In this document: piece by piece, positions 47,323-55,050 of the stretch
Position numbering within the stretch: the stretch's first letter is position 1
Layout: every line of letters starts with the position of its first letter
From: Microbulbifer elongatus
Lineage (GTDB): Bacteria; Pseudomonadota; Gammaproteobacteria; Pseudomonadales; Cellvibrionaceae
Direction: 5' to 3'
DNA: 64,000 nt
Assembly (NCBI RefSeq): GCF_020524885.1
Contig: NZ_JAIVKJ010000003.1
Location: forward strand, 107,501 to 171,500
Made by a program: the position numbers and the translations under genes
The notes under the pieces: generated by a model
What the model was told of the DNA's origin: nothing
Databases searched by the model: none
Seen by the model: only the letters and a program-made list of their open reading frames with translations

Positions 47323-48525
47323 ATGACCGATTTCCGCGACCCAAAATTTTTACAGCAACACGTCGACAGCATCCTCGCATTCTACCGTCCCAATGTGAGG
47401 GACTTCGAGCTCGGCGGTTTGCACCAGAACTACCGTGATGATGGCAGTGTTTTCAATCCTGGTCACAAACATCTGGTAAGCACCACCCGGATGATCTTCA
47501 ACTACTGTAAGGCTTTTCAAAATGCCAGCAGTGAGTCTGAGCAAGTGGAGTACAAGGCGCTGGCAGAAGCTGGCCTTGAATACCTGCTGAATCATCACTG
47601 GGACGCCGGGCGCCGCGGTTACAACTGGGTCTTGCAGGATAACCAGCCAGTAGATCAGACCAATCACTGCTACGGCCTGGGGTTCGTGATACTGGCATTT
47701 GCCACTTGCGTCGAAACGGGTATTGGTGACGCGCGCTCACATTTGTACGCAACCTGGGGTTTGCTCAACGAAAACTTCTGGAAACCTCAATCGGCACTCT
47801 ATGCGGACGAAGCGACACCGGATTGGCGGGCCGTCTCCAACTACCGTGGCCAGAATGCGAATATGCATTGCTGTGAAGCGCTGTTGGCGGCATACGCAGC
47901 GACCGAAGATCCTGTGTTCCTCGACCGTGCCTATACCCTGGCGCAGACCGTAGCCGTTACTCTGGCGGACAAGGCAGACGGGTTGATCTGGGAGCACTAC
48001 ACCAAGGATCTGGAGATTGACTGGAACTACAACCGAGACGATCCTAAGAACCTGTATCGTCCCTGGGGTTTCCAGCCCGGCCACCAGACCGAATGGGCCA
48101 AACTACTTTTATTACTGTACCAGGCGCGCCCGGAGGAGTGGATGATCGAGCGCGCGCGTGGCCTTTTCGACCGCGCGCTGGAAGTCTGTTGGGACAGCGA
48201 GCTTGGCGGTATCGTGTACGGGCACTCGCCTGACGGAGTTATCTGTGATGACGACAAATATTTCTGGGTGCAGGCAGAATCGTTCGCCGCTGCAGCCCTG
48301 CTTGCCGAGGCCACGGGCGAGGGACAGTACTGGCAGTGGTATGACAAAATCTGGGCGTATAGCTGGGCGCATTTTGTCGATCATACCCATGGCGCCTGGT
48401 ATCGGCTGCTGGACAGGAACAACCTTAAGTACTCCGATGAAAAAAGCATTGCCGGTGGCAAGTGTGACTACCACACACTTGGCGCCTGCTGGGAAGTTAT
48501 GGGTTTGTTAAACAGACAATGTTAA
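47323..48525 (+). CDS. AGE-family epimerase/isomerase (N-acylglucosamine 2-epimerase fold)
   Basis: A 400-residue (alpha/alpha)6-barrel enzyme. The family interconverts GlcNAc and ManNAc, mannose and fructose, or epimerises cellobiose. Motifs include GGLHQNYRDDGS, HLVSTTRMIFNYC, WVLQDNQPVDQTNHCYG, NANMHCCEALLAAY and RPWGFQPGHQTEWAKLLLLL with the conserved His residues of the active site. The ATG at 47323 follows GGGGAG; the frame is open back to 47245. Coupled to a fructokinase-like gene upstream, mannose isomerase is the more likely activity. Confidence 0.92.
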   Translation: MTDFRDPKFLQQHVDSILAFYRPNVRDFELGGLHQNYRDDGSVFNPGHKHLVSTTRMIFNYCKAFQNASSESEQVEYKALAEAGLEYLLNHHWDAGRRGYNWVLQDNQPVDQTNHCYGLGFVILAFATCVETGIGDARSHLYATWGLLNENFWKPQSALYADEATPDWRAVSNYRGQNANMHCCEALLAAYAATEDPVFLDRAYTLAQTVAVTLADKADGLIWEHYTKDLEIDWNYNRDDPKNLYRPWGFQPGHQTEWAKLLLLLYQARPEEWMIERARGLFDRALEVCWDSELGGIVYGHSPDGVICDDDKYFWVQAESFAAAALLAEATGEGQYWQWYDKIWAYSWAHFVDHTHGAWYRLLDRNNLKYSDEKSIAGGKCDYHTLGACWEVMGLLNRQC

Positions 48526-48550
48526 TCGCACTCTGAATAGGAGGGATACT

Positions 48551-49294
48551 GTGGCTAAACAGTTATCGTTGTTTTTGCTCGCGACACTGTGGATGGTGGG
48601 CGCTTCAGCCCAGATACCACAAGGTAGCGCCCAGTTGCTGTTGACGGTCACCGATGACTGGGGCGCGACCACCGGAAAGCTATATACATATACTCGCCGT
48701 GAGGGTGTTTGGATTCCTGTATTTGAGCCGGTTTCGGTCAACTTGGGGCGCACCGGCCTTGCCTGGGGCATCGGGCTACATCCCAACTCTGTAGTTAGCC
48801 AGTCTGATCCGCAAAAACGCGAGGGCGATGGTAAGGCGCCGGCGGGTATTTTCAGTTTGTCGGATGCATTTGGCTATCCGGATACCTTGAAGACCGGACT
48901 AAATTACCAACCCATGCGCGCATCGCACTACTGCATCGATGTACCCGCATCGCCGCTGTACAACCAGACGGTGGATGCAGACATTGTCGGAGACAAGGCC
49001 GTGGAGGGCTCTTCGGAAGGAATGCGCCGGGATATCCACTACGGTGATCAGCAGTACAAGAAAGGCATCTTTGTCGCGCACAACCCGGCTAATGTGCCGA
49101 AAGCAGGTAGTTGTATCTTCGTGCATCTGTGGAAGGCACCTGGCAGTCCCACCGCAGGATGTACGGCCATGGCGGAACCACAGATGGACGCGTTGCTCGC
49201 ATGGCTCAACGCCGAGCATCAACCAGTGTATGTCGCCCTACCCACGGCGCAATACCATGTACTCAAAGCGCAATGGAAGCTGCCGAGCCTGTAA
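48551..49294 (+). CDS. YkuD-fold (L,D-transpeptidase-like) exported protein
   Basis: A 247-residue periplasmic protein. A signal peptide (LSLFLLATLWMVGASA) precedes a YkuD-type domain: GDGKAPAGIFSLSDAFGY, and the active site CIFVHLWKAPGSPTAGCTAM with the conserved His and Cys (GCT in place of the common GCIR). L,D-transpeptidases and L,D-carboxypeptidases act on the peptide stems of murein; this diverged form could trim stems or be a stand-alone hydrolase. The GTG start at 48551 has AGGAGGG upstream. It is the last gene of the sugar operon, 25 bp after the AGE gene. Confidence 0.87.
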   Translation: MAKQLSLFLLATLWMVGASAQIPQGSAQLLLTVTDDWGATTGKLYTYTRREGVWIPVFEPVSVNLGRTGLAWGIGLHPNSVVSQSDPQKREGDGKAPAGIFSLSDAFGYPDTLKTGLNYQPMRASHYCIDVPASPLYNQTVDADIVGDKAVEGSSEGMRRDIHYGDQQYKKGIFVAHNPANVPKAGSCIFVHLWKAPGSPTAGCTAMAEPQMDALLAWLNAEHQPVYVALPTAQYHVLKAQWKLPSL

Positions 49295-49311
49295 CCGGTG
49301 ACTGCAAATCA

Positions 49312-49336
49312 CAACTATCGGCGCTGACGATAGTTG
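49312..49336 (+). terminator. Inverted repeat after the sugar operon
   Basis: CAACTATCG-GCGCTGA-CGATAGTTG forms a 9-bp stem with a 7-nt loop, 18 bp after the YkuD-fold gene stop. The sequence after it is only moderately T-rich (TGTTCTT), so termination may be partial. Confidence 0.45.
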
Positions 49337-49372
49337 CAAACTGTTCTTAAACGCTGTGCTCTTTAGACTGTA

Positions 49373-49415
49373 CTCAACTACCGCCAATTTGCGGCGGCCC
49401 TCCAAATTGGTTGAG
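49373..49415. promoter_or_regulatory. Interrupted inverted repeat before the aminotransferase gene
   Basis: CTCAAC and CCAATTT on the left are mirrored by AAATTGG and GTTGAG on the right; the left arm carries 6 extra bases between its parts. The block ends 13 nt before the aminotransferase ATG. It also holds the near-palindrome CCGCCAATTTGCGG. It may be an operator or a leader structure that covers the ribosome-binding site. Confidence 0.4.
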
Positions 49416-49428
49416 ATTGAGCTAAGCG

Positions 49429-50826
49429 ATGAGCAGCAAAAACTGGCGGGCGGACAAGCGCCACTGGATGCACCCCTGGACCCACTTTGATTCTTTTCAG
49501 GAGGAGGGGTCTTTGATGATGGCCCGCGCCAAGGGTGCGCGGGTGTGGGATGAGCAGGGCAAATCCTACTTTGATGCGGTGGGAGGTCTTTGGTGTACCA
49601 ATATCGGCCTCGGCCGTGAGGAAATGGCGGAGGCCATTGCCGAGCAGGTTCGCGAGATGGCCTATGCCAATCCCTTCGTAGATATCTCCAACGTGCCTGC
49701 CGCTCAGCTGGCAAAGAAACTGGCGGAGCTGGCACCTGGAGACATCAATCGCGTGTTCTACAGTTGCGGTGGCTCCACCGCAATCGACACCGCCTTCCGC
49801 CTGGTGCACTTCTATCAGAACTGCCGTGGCAAGCCACAAAAGAAACACATCCTGGCGCGCAAGGGCGGCTATCACGGTAGCACCTATGCGGCCATGTCAA
49901 TTACGGGAAAGTCCGGCGACAAGATTCCTGAGTTTGACTATATCCAGGATTCCATTCATCACCTGGGCTGCCCAAATTCATACCGCGCGCCAAAAGGAAT
50001 GGACGAGCAGGCGTTCTGTGACTTCCTGGTAGAGGAGTGCAAGCAGAAGATAGCCGAGCTGGGAGCTGACAAGATTGCGGCGTTTTTTGCCGAGCCCATT
50101 CTTGGCTCCGGGGGAGTGATTGTTCCTCCGGAGGGCTACAACCGCCGCATCTGGGAGCTGTGCCAGGATAACGACATTTTGTTTGTGGCCGATGAGGTGG
50201 TCACCGCGTTTGGGCGAGTGGGGCACTGGTTCGCCTCAAAAGAGTTGTTCGACGTACAGCCCGACATCATCACCTGTGCCAAAGGACTCACCTCTGGTTA
50301 CCAGCCTTTGGGTGCGACCTTGTTTTCTGACCGAATCTACGAGGTCATTTCCACCGGCGACGCCGATCGCTACTTTGCCAGCGGTTATACCTATTCCGGA
50401 CATCCAGTCGCTTGCGCGGCGGCTCTCAAGAATATCGAGATCATCGAGCGGGAGAACCTGCTTGAACGGGTCGTTGAAGTGGGGGCTTACTTTGAGCAGC
50501 GCTTGCAAACCCTGCGCGATTTACCCTTGGTAGGCGACGTGCGTGGCAAGCGATTCATGATGTGCGTGGAGAATGTCGCGGACAAGTCGACCAGGCAGCT
50601 ACTGCCGGAAGAACTGAACATTGGCAAATGGATCTCGGATCGCGCGGAGCAGAATGGACTGATAGTACGTCCGATCGTTCACCTGAATGTCATGTCCCCT
50701 CCACTTACCATGTGTCGCGATGAAGTGGATTTTGTGGTGGAGAAGCTGGGCGCGGCAATCGAACATACTTATCACGATCTGCGCAAAGAGGGACTACTGC
50801 CCAGTGCAAGGCAATTGATTGCCTGA
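49429..50826 (+). CDS. Class III aminotransferase (omega-amino acid type)
   Basis: A 465-residue PLP enzyme. The cofactor lysine is in TCAKGLTSGYQPLGA near residue 286, the phosphate site in YSCGGSTAIDTAF, and DEVVTAFGRVGHWFAS is the family motif with the PLP-binding Asp. The N-terminal MHPWTHFDSFQEEG is typical of taurine- or beta-alanine-pyruvate-type enzymes. The amine donor cannot be fixed by eye. It lies between the sugar operon and a convergent LysR gene that may control it. A role with D-amino acids or amino sugars from the neighbouring clusters is possible but speculative. Confidence 0.92.
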   Translation: MSSKNWRADKRHWMHPWTHFDSFQEEGSLMMARAKGARVWDEQGKSYFDAVGGLWCTNIGLGREEMAEAIAEQVREMAYANPFVDISNVPAAQLAKKLAELAPGDINRVFYSCGGSTAIDTAFRLVHFYQNCRGKPQKKHILARKGGYHGSTYAAMSITGKSGDKIPEFDYIQDSIHHLGCPNSYRAPKGMDEQAFCDFLVEECKQKIAELGADKIAAFFAEPILGSGGVIVPPEGYNRRIWELCQDNDILFVADEVVTAFGRVGHWFASKELFDVQPDIITCAKGLTSGYQPLGATLFSDRIYEVISTGDADRYFASGYTYSGHPVACAAALKNIEIIERENLLERVVEVGAYFEQRLQTLRDLPLVGDVRGKRFMMCVENVADKSTRQLLPEELNIGKWISDRAEQNGLIVRPIVHLNVMSPPLTMCRDEVDFVVEKLGAAIEHTYHDLRKEGLLPSARQLIA

Positions 50827-50853
50827 TTCCGATACCGGATACAGTAAATAGCC

Positions 50854-50874
50854 TGAGCCCGCTAGGCGGGCTCA
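50854..50874. terminator. Hairpin between convergent aminotransferase and LysR genes
   Basis: TGAGCCCGC-TAG-GCGGGCTCA is a perfect 9-bp stem with a 3-nt loop. It overlaps the LysR stop codon. There is no long T-run, so it may stop transcription from both sides only in part. Confidence 0.6.
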
Positions 50875-51785
50875 CGGGTGGCTTTCTCTCCGGAAAGGAC
50901 TTTGGAAACTTCATCGATCAACTTCTGCCCCGCAGGCCCCAGGGTTTTTCTGCGGGACCAGATTAGGTCGGTGCAGTAGGGGTAGGGGGTCAATTGAAAA
51001 TCTGTATTCAGCACTGTGATCGTACCGTTATCGATATACGGGCGGGCAATATGCAGCGGTGCAAATGCCCAGCCCAATCCGGCGGTAATCATGGTCATAA
51101 ATAGCGAGTAGCTTTCGAGGTACCAGATGCGATCACTGAGATCATTCTCGGGCATGGATGCCGGGTCGCTGCTTGCGCTGACGCGCAGGTGCAAATGGTT
51201 GTGCAGGTCCTGGATACTGACCGCGTTCAGTGTCGTTAGTGGATGGTCCTTGCCCGCGACCATCACAAAGGAACAGTTACCAACACCGCGAAAATCAAAA
51301 TCCTCTGGATAGTCGCTCTGGCTCAGTACGATTCCAATATCCGCCTTGCCTTCCCGGACAAGCGTCGCCGCGCTATCGCCTGAAGCATGCAGTAACGACA
51401 CGGCTACGGTGCCAAATTCTGCATAAAAGGATTCCAGGCTCCGGGTAAGCGACTTGAGCTCGATGGCGGATTCATCTACCGCGATAGTGAGGGACTCTTC
51501 CAGTCCGGCATTGAGACTGCGGCTTTTGGCTTCAAAGCGCGAATAGGAATTGAGCAATGAGCGTACATCATGCAACAGTGAACGCCCCTTTGCTGTCAGC
51601 TTGGGCTCGCGGCCAGAGCGGTCAAACAGTGTCAAACCCGTGTCAATTTCCAGGTTGCTGATCAGCCCGGAAATGGTGGATTGGGCTTTGCCTAATGACC
51701 GCGCAGCGGCAGAAAATGAGCCGCTGCGCGCAGCTGCCTCAAAAGCTTCCAACTGTTCCGGGGCAATAAAAAAGCGCGATTCCAT
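50862..51785 (-). CDS. LysR-family transcriptional regulator
   Basis: A 307-residue LysR-type regulator. The winged helix is at the N-terminus (FEAAARSGSFSAAARSLGKAQSTISGLISNLE, split around residues 13-45), followed by the effector domain. It converges on the class III aminotransferase gene with a shared hairpin between them. It could control that gene, the upstream sugar operon or the TonB receptor; the sequence does not tell which. The 5' side faces a long gap before the receptor. Confidence 0.9.
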   Translation of the reverse strand: MESRFFIAPEQLEAFEAAARSGSFSAAARSLGKAQSTISGLISNLEIDTGLTLFDRSGREPKLTAKGRSLLHDVRSLLNSYSRFEAKSRSLNAGLEESLTIAVDESAIELKSLTRSLESFYAEFGTVAVSLLHASGDSAATLVREGKADIGIVLSQSDYPEDFDFRGVGNCSFVMVAGKDHPLTTLNAVSIQDLHNHLHLRVSASSDPASMPENDLSDRIWYLESYSLFMTMITAGLGWAFAPLHIARPYIDNGTITVLNTDFQLTPYPYCTDLIWSRRKTLGPAGQKLIDEVSKVLSGEKATREPA

Positions 51786-52454
51786 AACTTACCCTGAAGG
51801 TTTTACTCATTATTGTTCTGACATGGTATAGCCGGGGCTAAAAGGGTGGGTGCGCCTGTATGTCACAGTTTGTCACCAGGCGTGATGTGGGGGCGCTCCA
51901 AGCGCCACTTCTACCCATGTGTACAGTGACGAACATTAACTCGTCATAGCCTCTGTTCCGGTAATACCTTCTATCGGTGTAACCTATGAATGGGACTTTA
52001 GCAGAGCGCACTTTCCTGTAAAGCAGTGCCGGATCAGTTTCGCTTTGTCGTCTTTTACTAACCAGTTGTTTGGCCGGATTTAACCAGTGGGGTGTTGGCG
52101 AGCACTCATTCTACATTGCTGAAGAATTGGATTTTGTGCTTTCTGGGGCGCGTTTTCGCAGATTATCCCGATTTTATCTGCGTAGCATCTGCTAGAGGCT
52201 CGACTTATTCTGGATGTCTTGCGCACCAGGTTGGGGCGGCCTTGGGCGAGGAGTGTAGAAAATGCACGCGCGAAGGGCATTTGGGCGTCTGGCGATGTTT
52301 TATCCGCCAATTGATTTTATATTCCCTTTAACTATCGATATCACCGATGGTTGATATTTTCCAATTCTTGCCGGCTAAAGAGATCCTGATTGCAGGGTGG
52401 ATGAGTTCGCGCGCCCACGAACAAAGTCTTCATTAAATAATAAGGATCTAGGGT
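51786..52454. other. 669-bp intergenic region before the TonB receptor
   Basis: No convincing gene. Short frames on both strands lack ribosome-binding sites and protein-like composition. I noted a small hairpin GGCGCT-CCA-AGCGCC at 51892-51906 and two copies of TGTCAC at 51861-51876. The region must carry the promoters of the LysR gene and of the receptor gene; its length leaves room for a regulatory RNA that I cannot identify. Confidence 0.5.
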
Positions 52455-54944
52455 ATGTTGCCATTCAATAAATCACATCTGAGTCTGGTTATTGCGGCCT
52501 CTGCATTTCCGGTGTCTTTGGCATTTGCCGCAGACGGTATGAGTGTAAAGTGTAGTGAAGAAGTACAGAAGGGAGTCATTTCTGAGGCATGCGCTGAGCG
52601 GGACGCGCGCTATGAAGAGGTCATCGTCACCGCCACAAAGCGCGAATCCTCAGCTAAAGATATTCCGATCAATATCACTGCAGTCTCTGGCGAAGCTCTG
52701 CGCCAGCAAAATATTACCGATGTAAAACGTCTGATCCAGGAAAGTGTTGAGCTTAGTGCGCCGGACAGCGGTGCGCGCTTTGCTGATTCCGTGACCGTTC
52801 GAGGCTTGAACGTTTCTTCCTCTAGCGCAAATAACCTGGAGCAGTTCATCAAAACTACGCTGGCCTACTATATCGATGAAACGCCCCTGCCAAAGCTGGG
52901 TTTTCGGATTAAAGATATTGCGCGGGTAGAAACGCTGCTTGGGCCACAGGGGACGCTCTATGGTGCAGGGAGCCTTGGGGGCACCGTACGCTACATCACT
53001 AACGATCCCAATTTGGAAGAAACCGAATTCAAACTAAATACTGCTGCTTATCAAGTTGACGGCGGTGGTATTAGCTCTGATACAGACTTCGTCGTCAACG
53101 TTCCACTGAGTGACACCTTTGCGGTTCGCGCTTCAGCTGCATACTTAGATGAAGCCGGCTGGATTGACCGCATCTCCAACCCTCCCTGGCGAACTGGTGA
53201 TCTGGCTTATGTGGGCAACCCCAACACAGGCCAGAATTTATATAAAGATGATAACTGGCAGGAAGTGACCACTGGCAAGGTTTCCGCACTGTGGGCGCCC
53301 AGTGATACGTTTGATATCCAGTACACGCATATGATGCAAGATCAGTTGGCGCATGGAACCCGAGGTGCCAACCGTCAGCCAATCTCGGTGGCTTATCCCG
53401 AGTGGGATTGCGATGATGATACGGTCGATTGCTACACTCCCTCATTTTCCACTCCCTATGCTGTGAATGACCGCACGCTGATTTCGCCGTATGAAGAGTT
53501 TGCTGATAAGGATTTTTCGCTGGATGTTATTGATCTCAATTTGGATATGGGCTTCGCTACCCTGACGTCAAGCACATCAAAGTTTGAAGATAGTAGTGTC
53601 GGCCAGGCAGACTATGCGAGTCAGGGATATGCTTATTACTGGTGGGCAGGTTTTGATGAGTATGATACCGATAAATCTGCTTACATTACCTTTGACAATA
53701 CCTATTCTGGCTTAAGTCACGAGACTCGATTGGTGTCAGCTCCAAACGATAGCTACGAGTGGATTGTTGGTGTCTATGCTACCGAGCAGAAGTCTAAAGT
53801 TTCCTTCATCGAATTTGTTCCGACGATTGACGAGGTTCTCGGTTGGAAAACGGTTGGTCGCTTTTCCGATATGGGCTACGAAGAAGATTACACTAACACC
53901 TACACCGAAGAGGCTTTGTTTGGTGAGTTTGGCTATCAGGTTACAGACAAGCTTATGCTCACTGCCGGCATTCGTTACTTTAACTATGAAGATGAGCGAA
54001 ACGCGGTAATCCTGGATTATACTGGTGCTCTTCCTGATCAGGATCTCAAGTCTAAGGGTGGAGAGGATGGCAAGTCCTTTTTCAAGTTAAACGCATCTTA
54101 CGATGTTTCTGAAGATGTACTTGCGTATGCCACTTTCTCTCAGGGGTTCCGTCGTGGTGGGCGTAACAATTTCCGAGATTACGGCGATTACGAAATCGCC
54201 GACCAATCGCTTTCATTTGAGCCGGACTCAATCGATAACTATGAACTTGGATTAAAAGGGTACTTCTTTGATCGTCAGCTCTACTTGCAGACGAATATTT
54301 ATCAGATTCATTGGAATGATCCTCAGGTTCCACGCTCCCAAGCAGTTGAGTTTGGTTTCCCGATCAATGGTACCGAGAATGGCCCGGATGCCATGACCGA
54401 AGGTTGGGAACTGTCCTCACGCTACTATCTAAATGATAACTGGTCTATCACCTATGCAACTGCGACTACCGAAGGTCGTTTTAGTGAAACCTCTACGCAT
54501 TGTCTCTATACAGAGGGAAGCGAGCCAACCGACTATGCTTGCCGCACTTGGACCGATGGAGATCTTCTAGGTGGATCACCTAAATGGAAGCATAATTTGG
54601 GTGTGAACTTTAGTGGTGAGTTGGCGGGCTACCCGGTGTGGGCTTCTCTTCGTGGCCGGTATGTGGGTGCTACTAATATCGATCGCGGCGATACTGAGTA
54701 TGTCGTTGAAGAGGGCAGCGATGAGGTGGTAGTCACCCCAATAACTGCGTGGGCCAGGTCGTCCTACTCTTTGTTCAATATGAATGCAGGGATTCAGTTT
54801 GATAATTTCTCCGCGGGACTTTGGGTTGATAACTTGTTGAATAATGATCCCTTGGTGTCGACTCAACGAGATACGGCACTGGGTCGCCGTATGTTCACTA
54901 CTACCCCGCGCACAATTGGCTTGAGCCTCTCGTACGACCTCTAA
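52455..54944 (+). CDS. TonB-dependent outer-membrane receptor
   Basis: An 829-residue receptor for energised uptake across the outer membrane. A signal peptide ends near SLAFA. A TonB box-like EEVIVTATKRE starts the plug domain (IPINITAVSGEALRQQNITDVKRLI, LLGPQGTLYGAGSLGGTVRYIT), and the 22-strand barrel ends in RTIGLSLSYDL with a terminal hydrophobic residue. There is no siderophore-specific sign. It lies before a NagZ-like gene and a D-glutamate cyclase operon, so a muropeptide or glycan ligand is inferred. Its composition looks more AT-rich than the genes around it. Confidence 0.95.
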   Translation: MLPFNKSHLSLVIAASAFPVSLAFAADGMSVKCSEEVQKGVISEACAERDARYEEVIVTATKRESSAKDIPINITAVSGEALRQQNITDVKRLIQESVELSAPDSGARFADSVTVRGLNVSSSSANNLEQFIKTTLAYYIDETPLPKLGFRIKDIARVETLLGPQGTLYGAGSLGGTVRYITNDPNLEETEFKLNTAAYQVDGGGISSDTDFVVNVPLSDTFAVRASAAYLDEAGWIDRISNPPWRTGDLAYVGNPNTGQNLYKDDNWQEVTTGKVSALWAPSDTFDIQYTHMMQDQLAHGTRGANRQPISVAYPEWDCDDDTVDCYTPSFSTPYAVNDRTLISPYEEFADKDFSLDVIDLNLDMGFATLTSSTSKFEDSSVGQADYASQGYAYYWWAGFDEYDTDKSAYITFDNTYSGLSHETRLVSAPNDSYEWIVGVYATEQKSKVSFIEFVPTIDEVLGWKTVGRFSDMGYEEDYTNTYTEEALFGEFGYQVTDKLMLTAGIRYFNYEDERNAVILDYTGALPDQDLKSKGGEDGKSFFKLNASYDVSEDVLAYATFSQGFRRGGRNNFRDYGDYEIADQSLSFEPDSIDNYELGLKGYFFDRQLYLQTNIYQIHWNDPQVPRSQAVEFGFPINGTENGPDAMTEGWELSSRYYLNDNWSITYATATTEGRFSETSTHCLYTEGSEPTDYACRTWTDGDLLGGSPKWKHNLGVNFSGELAGYPVWASLRGRYVGATNIDRGDTEYVVEEGSDEVVVTPITAWARSSYSLFNMNAGIQFDNFSAGLWVDNLLNNDPLVSTQRDTALGRRMFTTTPRTIGLSLSYDL

Positions 54945-54969
54945 CTTGATCGTCATCTTGTGGAATCTT

Positions 54970-54996
54970 GGGGGCACTTGTGCCCCCTTTTTTATT
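54970..54996 (+). terminator. Intrinsic terminator after the TonB receptor gene
   Basis: GGGGGCA-CTTG-TGCCCCC forms a 7-bp GC-rich stem with a 4-nt loop, followed by TTTTTTATTTTT. It separates the receptor from the downstream GH3 gene. Confidence 0.92.
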
Positions 54997-55050
54997 TTTG
55001 CGAATTTTCTATTGCACTGCGTCGCCAAATGTGAAGAATAAATTATTCCT

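Noticed and set aside
51786-52454. Small genes in the gap before the TonB receptor
   Set aside because: Frames of 76-79 codons on both strands lack start signals and look non-coding.
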